DNA of 64,000 nucleotides from Prodigiosinella aquatilis (GCA_030388725.1 CP128857.1:2294001-2358000); one strand, 5' to 3'. Shown: positions 28,012 through 37,598, counted from the stretch's first letter. Notes: generated by a model from the letters alone, not told the origin. Numbers and translations: made by a program.

Positions 28012-28995
28012 ATGCATAAATTCACTAAAGCGCTAGCGGTGATTGGACTGACAGCAATTATGTCACAATCAGCTATAGCGGAAACTCTGAAATTGGGTTT
28101 TCTGGTCAAGCAACCCGAAGAGCCCTGGTTTCAGACCGAATGGAAGTTTGCTGATAAGGCTGGCAAAGATCTTGGTTTTGAAGTCATCAAGATTGCTGTA
28201 CCGGATGGTGAAAAAACATTGAATGCTATTGATAGCCTGGCAGCCAATGGCGCGAAAGGTTTTGTTATCTGTACTCCTGATCCGAAATTGGGGCCTGCAA
28301 TTGTGGCGAAAGCCCGTAGCTATGGACTGAAAGTGATCGCTGTTGATGATCAGTTTGTTGGTGCGAATGGCAAACCGATGACCAATGTTCCCCTGGTCAT
28401 GATGGCGGCTACCAAAATTGGTGAGCGCCAGGGCCAGGAACTGTGGAAAGAGATGAATAAACGTGGCTGGAAAGTGGCAGACACGGCGGTTATGGCTATC
28501 ACAGCCGATGAACTTGATACGGCCCGCCGCCGTACCACTGGTTCGATGGATGCGCTGAAAGCCGCCGGTTTCCCGGCAAAACAGATTTATCAGGTTCCGA
28601 CTAAATCCAACGATATCCCTGGGGCATTTGATGCCGCTAACTCTATGTTGGTACAGCACCCTGAAGTGAAAAACTGGCTGATAGTCGGGATGAATGACAA
28701 TACGGTCCTGGGTGGCGTACGCGCGACAGAAGGACAAGGCTTCAAGCCCGAGAATGTCATTGGTATCGGGATTAATGGTGTGGATGCGATCAGCGAACTT
28801 TCCAAAGATAAAGCCACCGGCTTCTATGGTTCTCTGCTGCCGAGCCCGGACATCCACGGCTATAAGAGCATCCAGATGCTGTTTAACTGGGTGACCAAAG
28901 GTATAGCGCCGCCGAAATTCACTGAAGTGACGGACGTGGTGTTAATTACGCGCGACAACTTTAAAGTCGAGCTGAAGAAAAAAGGCCTGATGTAA
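28012..28995 (+). CDS. araF: L-arabinose periplasmic binding protein
   Basis: AraF captures L-arabinose in the periplasm and delivers it to AraGH. The 327-residue precursor has a Sec signal peptide, about 1-23 (MHKFTKALAVIGLTAIMSQSAIA), with cleavage predicted before ETLKLGFL. The mature part is a class I sugar-binding fold with KQPEEPWFQTEWKF, VDDQFVGANGKP and GMNDNTVLGGVRATEGQG, typical of AraF. AGCGGAGAAG lies just upstream of the ATG. It is the first gene of araFGH, and its expression is expected to need AraC and CRP. Confidence 0.95.
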   Translation: MHKFTKALAVIGLTAIMSQSAIAETLKLGFLVKQPEEPWFQTEWKFADKAGKDLGFEVIKIAVPDGEKTLNAIDSLAANGAKGFVICTPDPKLGPAIVAKARSYGLKVIAVDDQFVGANGKPMTNVPLVMMAATKIGERQGQELWKEMNKRGWKVADTAVMAITADELDTARRRTTGSMDALKAAGFPAKQIYQVPTKSNDIPGAFDAANSMLVQHPEVKNWLIVGMNDNTVLGGVRATEGQGFKPENVIGIGINGVDAISELSKDKATGFYGSLLPSPDIHGYKSIQMLFNWVTKGIAPPKFTEVTDVVLITRDNFKVELKKKGLM

Positions 28996-29165
28996 TCAGA
29001 GACAGGATGGTATGGCGCCAACGCTGGCAAGCTAAACGCCAGTGTTGGTGTCAAGATCGTTGATCAGCGGATTATAACAATACTAAAAAACACGATCCGT
29101 AACCGAAGGGCTGCCGTGTTTGCCCGACAAGGGTAATCACAGGCGTTAACCATGAGGAAGCCGAA

Positions 29166-30689
29166 ATGACAGCACAGTCACCCTATTTATCGTTTCACGG
29201 GATTAGTAAAAACTTTCCCGGTGTTAAGGCGCTGGACGATATCAGTTTTTCCTGCCATGCAGGACAAATCCATGCGTTGATGGGTGAAAACGGCGCCGGA
29301 AAGTCAACGCTGTTGAAAATTCTGAGCGGTAACTATACCCCATCACAGGGAGAAGTTCGTATTAAGGGCGAGCCTGTCCATTTTAATAACACCATGGAGG
29401 CGCTAAACGCCGGTGTGGCGATTATTTATCAGGAATTGCATCTGATACCGGAGATGACAGTCGCAGAAAATATTTATCTGGGGCAATTACCTCATAAAGG
29501 CGGGATGGTGAATAAATCCCTTCTGCGTTATGAAGCCGGGTTGCAACTGCAACATCTGGGGTTGGACATTGATCCTGATACCCCGCTGAAATATCTCTCC
29601 ATCGGCCAATGGCAGATGGTGGAAATCGCCAAAGCGTTGGCCAGAAACGCCAAAATCATTGCCTTTGACGAACCGACCAGTTCGTTATCTGCCCGCGAAA
29701 TTGAACAATTATTCCGGGTGATCCGTGAGTTGCGTAGTGAGGGCCGGGTCATCTTGTATGTTTCACATCGTATGGAAGAGATCTTTACGCTCAGCGATGC
29801 CATTACCGTATTCAAGGATGGCCGTTATGTGAAAACGTTCGAGGATACACGACAGGCCAGTCATGAGTCGCTGGTTAAAGCCATGGTGGGCCGTAATCTT
29901 GGTGATATCTATGGATATGAAGCTCGTGCACATGGTGAAGAACGTCTGACCCTGCATGAGGTAAAAGCCGAAGGCGTGAAATCTCCCATATCGTTCAGTG
30001 TACGCAGTGGCGAAATTGTCGGATTGTTCGGACTGGTTGGTGCGGGCCGCAGTGAATTAATGAAAGGACTGTTTGGCGCCACGAAGATTACCGGGGGAGA
30101 AGTGTTGCTGGATGGGCAACCGGTCCGAATTACCTCGCCGATTGATGCAATTACCCAGGGGCTGATGCTTTGCCCGGAAGATCGTAAGGCAGACGGTATC
30201 ATCCCGGTACATTCGGTGCGCGATAACATCAATATCAGTGCGCGCCGTAAAAGCGTGAAGAGTGGTTTTCTTATTAATAATCGCTGGGAAGCCGAAAATG
30301 CAGATCAGCAAATCAAAGCGCTGAATATTAAAACACCTTCACCAGAACAGTTGATCATGAATCTTTCCGGCGGTAACCAGCAAAAGGCTATTTTGGGCCG
30401 CTGGCTGTCGGAAGAGATGCGCGTCATCATGCTTGATGAACCGACCCGCGGTATCGATGTGGGAGCGAAGCATGAAATTTATCACGTCATTTATACGCTG
30501 GCCAAGCAAGGGATCGCGGTCCTGTTTGCTTCCAGTGACTTACCTGAAGTGCTTGGATTAGCGGATCGCATTGTTGTGATGCGTGAAGGTACCGTTTCCG
30601 GTGAACTCCTGCACGATGAGGCCAGCGAACAGAAAGCATTGAGTCTGGCGATGTTACAAACCCCTGCTATTGATTCTGCGGTTGCTTAA
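29166..30689 (+). CDS. araG: L-arabinose ABC transporter ATP-binding protein
   Basis: AraG supplies ATP hydrolysis for arabinose import. It is a fused double nucleotide-binding protein of 507 residues. The first domain has Walker A GENGAGKSTLLK (about 40), a signature LSIGQWQMVEIAKAL and Walker B IIAFDEPTSSLSA. The second has a degenerate Walker A region (GLVGAGRSELMKGLFG), signature LSGGNQQKAILGRWL and Walker B VIMLDEPTRGIDVG. This asymmetric pattern is normal for sugar importers of the CUT2 class. It follows araF after about 170 bases and precedes araH by 18. Confidence 0.95.
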   Translation: MTAQSPYLSFHGISKNFPGVKALDDISFSCHAGQIHALMGENGAGKSTLLKILSGNYTPSQGEVRIKGEPVHFNNTMEALNAGVAIIYQELHLIPEMTVAENIYLGQLPHKGGMVNKSLLRYEAGLQLQHLGLDIDPDTPLKYLSIGQWQMVEIAKALARNAKIIAFDEPTSSLSAREIEQLFRVIRELRSEGRVILYVSHRMEEIFTLSDAITVFKDGRYVKTFEDTRQASHESLVKAMVGRNLGDIYGYEARAHGEERLTLHEVKAEGVKSPISFSVRSGEIVGLFGLVGAGRSELMKGLFGATKITGGEVLLDGQPVRITSPIDAITQGLMLCPEDRKADGIIPVHSVRDNINISARRKSVKSGFLINNRWEAENADQQIKALNIKTPSPEQLIMNLSGGNQQKAILGRWLSEEMRVIMLDEPTRGIDVGAKHEIYHVIYTLAKQGIAVLFASSDLPEVLGLADRIVVMREGTVSGELLHDEASEQKALSLAMLQTPAIDSAVA

Positions 30690-30707
30690 CCGCAAAGGAG
30701 CATAATA

Positions 30708-31697
30708 ATGTCAACGGTTACGTCTACCACACCTGAGAAGAACATCAAAAGTGGCATCGGGATATCCCGTATCTGGGATAATTACGGCATGCTGGTGGTT
30801 TTTGCAGTGTTATTTATTGCATGTGTTGTGTTTGTTCCCAATTTTGGGTCGTTTATTAACATGAAAGGGCTGGGGCTGGCGGTTTCCATGTCTGGCATGG
30901 TAGCGTGCGGTATGCTGTTTTGCCTGGCTTCCGGTGATTTTGACCTGTCGGTTGCTTCGATAATTGCTTGCGCTGGGGTAACCACTGCCGTGGTAATTAA
31001 CTTCAGTGGCAGTTTATTGGTGGGTATTGCGGCGGGTTTGTTACTGGGGGTGGCATTTGGTCTGCTGAACGGTTTTGTTATCGCCCGACTGAAAATTAAT
31101 GCACTGATCACTACTCTGGCGACGATGCAGATCGTGCGTGGTCTTGCATACATTATTTCTGATGGTAAAGCGGTTGGGATTGAAGACGAACGTTTCTTCG
31201 CGCTTGGTTATGCCAACTGGTTAGGGCTGCCAGCGCCTATTTGGATTACTATCGGCTGTATGATCATATTTGGATTGCTGCTTAATAAAACCACATTTGG
31301 TCGTAATACATTGGCCATTGGCGGTAATGAAGAAGCGTCACGTCTGGCCGGTGTCCCCGTCGTGCGTACCAAAATCATTATTTTTGGGTTGTCAGGACTG
31401 GTTTCTGCGGCGGCTGGCATCATTCTGGCATCTCGTATGACCAGTGGTCAGCCAATGACTTCCATCGGTTATGAGCTGATTGTTATTTCCGCTTGTGTAT
31501 TGGGTGGGGTGTCATTAAAAGGGGGGATTGGCAAGATTTCCTATGTGGTCGCCGGGGTCCTGATTCTGGGAACAGTAGAAAATGCCATGAACCTGTTGAA
31601 CATTTCGCCGTTTTCTCAGTATGTGGTACGTGGTTTGATTCTGTTGGCGGCGGTAATCTTTGACCGTTACAAACAACTCTCGAAGAAGACAGTATAG
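30708..31697 (+). CDS. araH: L-arabinose ABC transporter permease
   Basis: AraH forms the membrane channel of the CUT2-class arabinose importer with AraG. The 329-residue protein has about eight to ten membrane helices. The conserved cytoplasmic coupling loop appears in NTLAIGGNEEASRLAGVPV, and GLLNGFVIARLKINALITTLA is the family's central block. An AAAGGAG site precedes the ATG by seven bases. It ends the transporter operon, before an inverted repeat and araC. Confidence 0.94.
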   Translation: MSTVTSTTPEKNIKSGIGISRIWDNYGMLVVFAVLFIACVVFVPNFGSFINMKGLGLAVSMSGMVACGMLFCLASGDFDLSVASIIACAGVTTAVVINFSGSLLVGIAAGLLLGVAFGLLNGFVIARLKINALITTLATMQIVRGLAYIISDGKAVGIEDERFFALGYANWLGLPAPIWITIGCMIIFGLLLNKTTFGRNTLAIGGNEEASRLAGVPVVRTKIIIFGLSGLVSAAAGIILASRMTSGQPMTSIGYELIVISACVLGGVSLKGGIGKISYVVAGVLILGTVENAMNLLNISPFSQYVVRGLILLAAVIFDRYKQLSKKTV

Positions 31698-31728
31698 TTA
31701 TTGGCAGAAGGATGCTTAACAACATAGA

Positions 31729-31759
31729 CGCCGATAGCACCTTGAGCGCTATCGGCGTG
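31729..31759. terminator. Perfect hairpin between araH and araC
   Basis: ACGCCGATAGC at 31729-31739 pairs with GCTATCGGCGT at 31749-31759, eleven base pairs without a mismatch. It lacks a T run, so it may act as a processing or attenuation signal between araFGH and araC and not as a strong terminator. Confidence 0.55.
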
Positions 31760-31796
31760 ATCAGTACACTCTTACCCGGTATGATCGGGAGGCTTA

Positions 31797-32738
31797 ATGT
31801 ATCACCGCTTGGCGCATGAATCTCAGTCCAATCCGTTGCTACCCGGCTACTCGTTTAACGCGTATCTGGTGGCAGGGTTAACACCGATATTGGCAGGTGG
31901 GCCGTTGGATTTTTTTATCGATCGTCCAGACGGCATGAAAGGATACATCATTAACCTGACCATTAAAGGACAGGGAAAAGTGCTGGATGGCGATAATACG
32001 TTCTATTGCAATTCTGGCGACCTGCTCTTGTTCCCACCCAAATCGCGTCATTATTATGGACGCTCACCTGATAATGACTGCTGGTATCATCGTTGGGTTT
32101 ATTTTCGTCCCCGGGCTTACTGGACGGATTGGCTGGAATGGCACAGCAAGAGTTGCGATGTTGGACGATTGAGCCTGCCGGCGCACCTGTTAAAAGAGTT
32201 TGACCAGCTATTTGCCAGTATTGAGCAAACCCATCAGTCTGGACGTCGTTTTTCGGAAGAACTGGCGATGAATCTGCTCGAGCGGTTATTGCTACGTGCG
32301 ATGGAGGAAGACCCGCTCAGTCCGCAAAGAATCATGGATCCTCGAGTGATCGAAGCTTGTCAGTTTATTACCAGTAATCTGTCGGATGAATTGAGAATTG
32401 ATGAAGTTGCCCGGCATGTTTGTCTATCGCCGTCACGGTTGGCGCATTTGTTCCGCGAACAGGTGGGAATCAATATATTGCGTTGGCGTGAAGATCAGCG
32501 AGTCATCCGTGCCAAGCTTCTGTTGCAGACGACGCAGGAGTCCATTGCCAACATCGGTCGGGTGGTGGGGTATGACGATCAGCTCTATTTTTCCCGTGTT
32601 TTCCGTAAACGTGTGGGTGTCAGCCCCAGTGATTTTCGCCGCCGCAACAGTGAAATTAATCATCTGTCAGAGAAAATCACCGTCGCCGCTAACTGGGAAG
32701 TGGAGGAGAGTAAAGGGGTACGGGTGGTAACAACATGA
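31797..32738 (+). CDS. araC: Arabinose operon regulator AraC
   Basis: AraC represses or activates the ara promoters depending on L-arabinose. The 313-residue protein has an N-terminal cupin sugar-binding/dimerisation domain (about 20-170), with GYSFNAYLVAGLTPI and RPDGMKGYIINLTIKGQG. The C-terminal AraC/XylS DNA-binding domain has two helix-turn-helix motifs (LRIDEVARHVCLSPSRLAHLF and ANIGRVVGYDDQLYFSRVFRK). It is about 20 residues longer than E. coli AraC (292), mostly at the C-terminus. It lies downstream of araH, not divergent from araB, so local autoregulation may differ from E. coli. Confidence 0.95.
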   Translation: MYHRLAHESQSNPLLPGYSFNAYLVAGLTPILAGGPLDFFIDRPDGMKGYIINLTIKGQGKVLDGDNTFYCNSGDLLLFPPKSRHYYGRSPDNDCWYHRWVYFRPRAYWTDWLEWHSKSCDVGRLSLPAHLLKEFDQLFASIEQTHQSGRRFSEELAMNLLERLLLRAMEEDPLSPQRIMDPRVIEACQFITSNLSDELRIDEVARHVCLSPSRLAHLFREQVGINILRWREDQRVIRAKLLLQTTQESIANIGRVVGYDDQLYFSRVFRKRVGVSPSDFRRRNSEINHLSEKITVAANWEVEESKGVRVVTT

Positions 32739-33017
32739 TAGCGCTATCTAATAAATAAATTTTTATAGAAACATAAGTATTCCCATCGATATCAAAATGT
32801 GGAAATCCACAATCGAATAAGTCCTGATGTTTTTGCCGACGTGATTTGATCCGCCTGGAGCAGATTTGAATGTTGCTTACAGTGAATTCCAAAAAACATG
32901 CCTTAGCCGGGGAGTAACGCCAATACCTGCAACTTGAAAGATGACAGGTATATACTGAGTTTTCATGACCGTAAATAAGAACCTGTCGGGCAGGTTCTCA
33001 GGCTAAGGGGAATTTTT

Positions 33018-34067
33018 ATGGCTGATACTATTCGTGTGGGGTTACTGGGCTATGGTTATGCGAGTAAAACGTTTCATGCGCCGTTAATTGCCGCAACACC
33101 CGGCATGGAACTGGCGGCGATTTCCAGCAGTGATGCCAGCAAAGTCCATACTGATTGGCCAGCGATGCGGGTTGTACCTGATCCGCAAATACTGCTCAAC
33201 GATCCTGGCATTGATTTAATCGTCATTCCAACCCCTAACGATACGCACTTTCCATTGGCCAAGCAGGCACTGGAAGCGGGTAAACATGTCGTGGTAGACA
33301 AACCCTTTACTGTGACGTTGTCACAAGCCTATGAACTGAATCTGTTGGCAGAACATGTCGGCAAGTTACTCTCGGTGTTTCATAATCGCCGCTGGGACAG
33401 CGATTTTTTGACGCTGAAGAGTTTGCTGCACACCCGAATTCTGGGGGATGTCATCTACATGGAATCCCATTTTGACCGCTATCGCCCGGAAATACGGCAA
33501 CGCTGGCGTGAAGATGGTAGTGAGGGCAGCGGCATCTGGTACGATTTAGGTCCTCATGTGTTGGATCAGGCACTGCAACTGTTTGGTATGCCGGTAGCGA
33601 TTCAGGCGGATATGGCCCAGTTACGTCCAGGTGGTAAGTCCATCGACTATTTTCATGCCACGCTGATTTATCCGCAACGTCGTGTCGTATTGCATGCCAG
33701 TATGCTGGCGGCGGCAGAATCGGCTCGTTACATCATTCATGGTTCCCACGGTAGTTATGTGAAGTACGGGCTGGATCCGCAGGAAGCCCGTCTGAAAGCG
33801 GGTGAGCGCCCAGAGGCACACGCAGATTGGGGGCAGGACAAACGCGATGGCGTGCTAACGTTATACCGTGATGGTGCTGTTACTGAACAGAATGTACCTA
33901 CCATACCGGGTAACTATCCAGCTTATTATGCAGCGGTGAGCGATGCGCTACTTGGAAAAGGGGAAAATCCGGTACCAATATATCAAGCTATCAAAGTGAT
34001 GGAGTTAATTGAGCTGGGATTGATTTCCTATGAACAGAAAAAAACGGTTACGCTTAAAAATAGCTAG
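33018..34067 (+). CDS. ydgJ: Gfo/Idh/MocA-family oxidoreductase YdgJ
   Basis: This is an NAD(P)-dependent sugar-type dehydrogenase whose natural substrate is unknown. The 349-residue protein has an N-terminal Rossmann domain (IRVGLLGYGYASKTFHAPLI, then VIPTPNDTHFPLA). The family motif VDKPF contains the catalytic-region Lys, and the C-terminal alpha/beta domain includes GSGIWYDLGPHVLDQAL. Similarity to E. coli YdgJ (346 residues) is very high along the whole length. In E. coli it is next to add; here yfeH and the N-ATPase operon lie between them. Confidence 0.92.
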   Translation: MADTIRVGLLGYGYASKTFHAPLIAATPGMELAAISSSDASKVHTDWPAMRVVPDPQILLNDPGIDLIVIPTPNDTHFPLAKQALEAGKHVVVDKPFTVTLSQAYELNLLAEHVGKLLSVFHNRRWDSDFLTLKSLLHTRILGDVIYMESHFDRYRPEIRQRWREDGSEGSGIWYDLGPHVLDQALQLFGMPVAIQADMAQLRPGGKSIDYFHATLIYPQRRVVLHASMLAAAESARYIIHGSHGSYVKYGLDPQEARLKAGERPEAHADWGQDKRDGVLTLYRDGAVTEQNVPTIPGNYPAYYAAVSDALLGKGENPVPIYQAIKVMELIELGLISYEQKKTVTLKNS

Positions 34068-34160
34068 CGATTCTGCTTTTTATTGTCGATATTAACGTTT
34101 TGTTTAGGCAGATGATCCTAGGGTTGTCTGTCTTTTTATCGCATAGGATATAAGCTGGCT

Positions 34161-35159
34161 ATGGCATGGTTACAACGCTTGAGAATTGATAAGTTTTTAC
34201 TGGTTTTAATTCTGGTGGTGGTTACTGCATCATTTTTCCCTTGTGAAGGGATTGCGAAGGTGTTTTTCGAGCGACTGACTACGGCGGCCATTGCATTACT
34301 GTTTTTTATGCATGGCGCCAAACTGTCTCGCGAGGCAATTACTTCAGGCCTTGGCCACTGGCGTTTGCATCTGGTCGTCTTCAGTAGCACGTTTATTCTT
34401 TTCCCATTGTTGGGCATCGGTATGTCTTTTTTGGTTCCTGGCGTACTGACACCAACACTGTATCTTGGCTTCCTCTATTTATGCGCCTTGCCTGCAACGG
34501 TGCAATCCGCCATCGCGTATACCTCAATGGCCAGAGGTAATATCGCCGCCGCGGTTTGCAGTGCGTCAGCTTCCAGCATCCTGGGCGTGTTTTTGTCGCC
34601 GGTTCTGGTGGGATTACTGATGCACTCTCAGGGCGGGAAAACCGATACGCTGCATGCGATTGGCTCGATCATCATGCAGTTGATGGTGCCTTTCGTGGTG
34701 GGGCATTTATCCCGTCCGCTGATTGCCCATTGGGTGGAGCGCCACCGGAAATGGATAAATATTACTGACCGGTCATCTATATTGCTGGTGGTTTATGTCG
34801 CATTCAGTGAAGCGGTCGTGCAAGGCATCTGGAAGCAGATTGATGGCTGGGCTCTGTTATCTGTCGTCGTTTGCTCCATAGTGTTGTTATCGATTGTTCT
34901 GGTGATCAACACGGTGGTGGCCCGTAAAATGGGATTCAGCACGGCAGATGAAATCACAATTGTGTTCTGTGGCTCGAAAAAGAGCCTGGCCAATGGGATC
35001 CCAATGGCGAATGTTTTATTTCCTGCTGCTGCGGTTGGGGCAATGGTGTTGCCGTTGATGATATTTCATCAAATTCAACTAATGGTTTGTGCTGCATTGG
35101 CACAGCGCTATGCCAGGCGTGCTGAAAATGAAGATATTGCAGTGACCGATAAAGCTTGA
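34161..35159 (+). CDS. yfeH: Bile acid:sodium symporter family protein YfeH
   Basis: The protein belongs to the BASS/SBF-like family of sodium-coupled organic anion carriers; the enterobacterial substrate is not known. The 332 residues form about nine or ten membrane helices. FFMHGAKLSREAI, LPATVQSAIAYTSMA and VFCGSKKSLANGIPMANVLF are the family blocks, the last two holding the crossover motifs expected to bind sodium. Similarity to E. coli YfeH is strong through the C-terminal Asp-Lys-Ala. The ribosome site is weak. In E. coli yfeH is far from ydgJ, so this copy is relocated or an additional copy. Confidence 0.9.
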   Translation: MAWLQRLRIDKFLLVLILVVVTASFFPCEGIAKVFFERLTTAAIALLFFMHGAKLSREAITSGLGHWRLHLVVFSSTFILFPLLGIGMSFLVPGVLTPTLYLGFLYLCALPATVQSAIAYTSMARGNIAAAVCSASASSILGVFLSPVLVGLLMHSQGGKTDTLHAIGSIIMQLMVPFVVGHLSRPLIAHWVERHRKWINITDRSSILLVVYVAFSEAVVQGIWKQIDGWALLSVVVCSIVLLSIVLVINTVVARKMGFSTADEITIVFCGSKKSLANGIPMANVLFPAAAVGAMVLPLMIFHQIQLMVCAALAQRYARRAENEDIAVTDKA

Positions 35160-35460
35160 TTAATAAACGTTCTACCACGGAATGCTACCACTGGTATTCT
35201 CGACGCCGCGACAGTTGATTCCGTCTGCCTTTTTAGACAAAGCTATTTGTCGTGGTCATCGAGGTGGTTATCTACCCTCTACCTTTCTGATCGTCACTCC
35301 TGGCCTGGCATTAGGTTGCTGATGCCTGCCTGAAATAAGCTGAAGCATTCAGAGCGCGTTAATCATGATGTTTTTCCATCGATTAGCGCGCTCTGATTTC
35401 CCGTCATGTCACAAATCCCTCGATTCTGCACTAGACTAATACTGGGCCGAGGAGAAGTGT
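35160..35460 (+). promoter_or_regulatory. Region upstream of the N-ATPase operon, with a long hairpin
   Basis: A stem of about 15 bp (35350-35364 with 35381-35395, one G-T pair) has arms CAGAGCGCGTTAATC and GATTAGCGCGCTCTG. It may end yfeH transcription or lie in the leader of the atp operon. A good ribosome site GAGGAG precedes the atpD ATG. The operon promoter is presumably in the last 100 bases, but I could not define it. Confidence 0.5.
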
Positions 35461-36891
35461 ATGACAAGTATTGATAATTCATTAAATAAAGGCGTCATCG
35501 TTTCAATCCGTGGCAGTGTAGTCGATATTTTCTTTCAGTCCATACTACCGCCAATTCATTCTCTGTTGCATGCAGGGAAGGATGGCGAGATTTTTATTGA
35601 AATCCAGTCGCAACTTGATGCACAGCGTGTGCGAGGTATCGCTCTGACGCCAACGCAGGGACTGGCCCGCGGCATGGAAGTTGTGGATAGTGGAGGCCCT
35701 TTGTTGGCACCGGTTGGCAAGGGAATTTTATCGCGGATGTTCGATGTCTTTGGTAATGCTATCGACCAGCTTCCCACCCCGGCAGCCATTCAATGGCGCA
35801 GTGTGCATAACACGCCACCTTCACTGGAGCATCGTTCGACCCAATCGACGGTTTTTGAAACGGGTATCAAGGTTATTGATGTTCTGGTTCCACTGGAACG
35901 CGGTGGCAAGGCCGGTCTGTTCGGCGGCGCGGGTGTGGGTAAGACAGTGTTGTTGACGGAGATGATCCACAACATGGTGGGGCAGCATGAGGGCGTCAGC
36001 ATCTTCTGTGGGATTGGTGAGCGTTGCCGTGAAGGGGAAGAGCTTTATCGAGATATGAAGGTCGCGGGTGTGCTTAACAATATGGTGATGGTTTTTGGCC
36101 AGATGAATGAGCCACCGGGTGCCCGTTTTCGGGTCGGCCATGCCGCGTTGACGATGGCTGAATATTTTCGTGACGATGAACATCGAGATGTTCTTTTGTT
36201 GGTCGATAACATCTTCCGGTTTATTCAGGCTGGCATGGAAGTGTCTGGACTGATGGGACAGATGCCATCTCGGCTCGGCTACCAGCCGACTATGGGTACC
36301 GAATTAGCTCAACTGGAAGAGCGTATTGCTAATACTGATACTGGTGCCATCACGTCTATTCAGGCGGTCTATGTCCCTGCGGATGATTTTACTGATCCGG
36401 CGGCGGTACATACCTTCTCGCATCTTTCAGCTTCTATTGTTCTGTCTCGAAAAATGTCCAGCGAGGGGCTATATCCAGCCATTGATCCTCTACAGTCAAA
36501 CTCAAAAATGGCGACGCCGGGTAATATAGGTGAACGGCATTACGCGTTGGCGCAGGAGATCCGCCGGACGCTGGCACAATATGCCGACCTCAAGGACATC
36601 ATCGCTATGCTCGGCCTGGAACAATTATCAACCGAAGACCGCCAGATAGTCGGGCGGGCGCGTCGACTGGAGCGTTTTCTCACTCAGCCGTTTTTTACCA
36701 CTGAACAATTCTCTGGTCTGAAAGGTAGGCAGGTGAGTCTTGAGGATTCTCTGGACGGTTGTGAACGTATCCTGCGCGATGAGTTCAAGGATGTACCGGA
36801 AAGCGCCTTGTATATGATCGGAGCCATTGACGAAGCGATTATCAAGGAAACGGCGGAGGATAGACATGTCGATAACGAACATGCAGCTTAA
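35461..36891 (+). CDS. atpD: N-ATPase catalytic subunit beta
   Basis: AtpD is the catalytic subunit of a second rotary ATPase of the N-type, distinct from the housekeeping F-ATPase. The 476-residue protein has P-loop GGAGVGKTVLL (about 155-165), catalytic Glu/Arg in GERCREGEELY, and Walker B LLLVDNIFRF. The arginine and tyrosine contacts in PSRLGYQPTMGTEL are conserved. The usual GERTREG reads GERCREG here. Being the first gene of an atpDC-first operon is the hallmark of N-ATPases; in F-ATPase operons atpDC come last. It overlaps atpC. Confidence 0.94.
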   Translation: MTSIDNSLNKGVIVSIRGSVVDIFFQSILPPIHSLLHAGKDGEIFIEIQSQLDAQRVRGIALTPTQGLARGMEVVDSGGPLLAPVGKGILSRMFDVFGNAIDQLPTPAAIQWRSVHNTPPSLEHRSTQSTVFETGIKVIDVLVPLERGGKAGLFGGAGVGKTVLLTEMIHNMVGQHEGVSIFCGIGERCREGEELYRDMKVAGVLNNMVMVFGQMNEPPGARFRVGHAALTMAEYFRDDEHRDVLLLVDNIFRFIQAGMEVSGLMGQMPSRLGYQPTMGTELAQLEERIANTDTGAITSIQAVYVPADDFTDPAAVHTFSHLSASIVLSRKMSSEGLYPAIDPLQSNSKMATPGNIGERHYALAQEIRRTLAQYADLKDIIAMLGLEQLSTEDRQIVGRARRLERFLTQPFFTTEQFSGLKGRQVSLEDSLDGCERILRDEFKDVPESALYMIGAIDEAIIKETAEDRHVDNEHAA

Positions 36892-37270
36892 GATTTTGCT
36901 GCCTTTTAAAGTATTCGCTGAGAAACATGATGTGTTGCGGATCGTCGCTGAATCACCTGGCGGATCCTTCGGTTTGCTGCCAAACCGACTCGACTGCGTC
37001 TCGTCGCTGGTGCCCGGCATCCTGGTTTATGAAACTGCGGACGAGGGCGAGGTCTGTCTTGCGGTTGACGAAGGCGTACTGGTTAAAACCGGTAAGGAAG
37101 TATTGGTTTCCGTGCGTAATGCCATCGGTGGCATGGCGCTGGAGGAGCTCCATGAGGCAATCGAACAGGAGTTTCTGAAGCTGAATGAACAGGAAAAAAA
37201 TGTGCGTTCGGTACTAGCGAAACTCGAGAGCAGTTTTATTCGCCATTTTACTGTCTGGCATCATGAGTAA
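36866..37270 (+). CDS. atpC: N-ATPase subunit epsilon
   Basis: This is the epsilon subunit of the central stalk. The 134-residue protein starts MSITNMQLKILLPFKVF. The N-terminal beta-sandwich contains GGSFGLLPNRLDCVSSLVPG, corresponding to the G-x-x-G-x-L-P-x-H segment of epsilon, and a helical C-terminus follows. I chose ATG 36866 with GGAGG upstream; it overlaps the end of atpD by 26 bases. It overlaps atpQ at its 3' end by eight bases, again suggesting coupled translation. Confidence 0.9.
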   Translation: MSITNMQLKILLPFKVFAEKHDVLRIVAESPGGSFGLLPNRLDCVSSLVPGILVYETADEGEVCLAVDEGVLVKTGKEVLVSVRNAIGGMALEELHEAIEQEFLKLNEQEKNVRSVLAKLESSFIRHFTVWHHE

Positions 37271-37598
37271 TAAAAATGACAAGCCTTCCTCAGGCAAGAG
37301 TGATTTTAGCCAGCGGGTTGGCCTCAAAGCCGCACGCAAGCGTAACGCGCAGCGCCATGTGACGCGAACTGTCTGGACTGGGCTGGGCATGATGGGAATG
37401 ATCGGTTGGTCTGTGGCGTTACCGACACTGCTTGGCGCGGCGCTGGGCCTATGGCTGGATGCCCGATATCCAGGTGGACGATCATGGACACTGGCACTGC
37501 TGGTTGCTGGTTTGATGGTGGGGTGCTTTAGCGCGTGGCGTTGGGTGGTCAAAGAAGGTCAGGAAATACGTAAACAGGAGTCTGACGACGATGATTGA
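37263..37598 (+). CDS. atpQ: N-ATPase-associated membrane protein AtpQ (AtpI/AtpZ-like)
   Basis: AtpQ is a small protein found in N-ATPase operons and related to AtpZ/AtpI. It is probably an assembly factor or magnesium-related protein; the role is not proven. The 111 residues have a basic N-terminus (about 1-35) and two membrane helices (about 38-60 and 70-92) with GWSVALPTLLGAALGLWLD between. The acidic tail is SDDDD. It sits in position three of the operon, as expected, overlapping both neighbours by eight bases. Confidence 0.85.
   Translation: MSNKNDKPSSGKSDFSQRVGLKAARKRNAQRHVTRTVWTGLGMMGMIGWSVALPTLLGAALGLWLDARYPGGRSWTLALLVAGLMVGCFSAWRWVVKEGQEIRKQESDDDD

Noticed and set aside
28069..28857. 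262-codon frame opposite araF
   Set aside because: Long because of codon bias of araF on the other strand; no domain, no ribosome site, and araF is unquestionably real.
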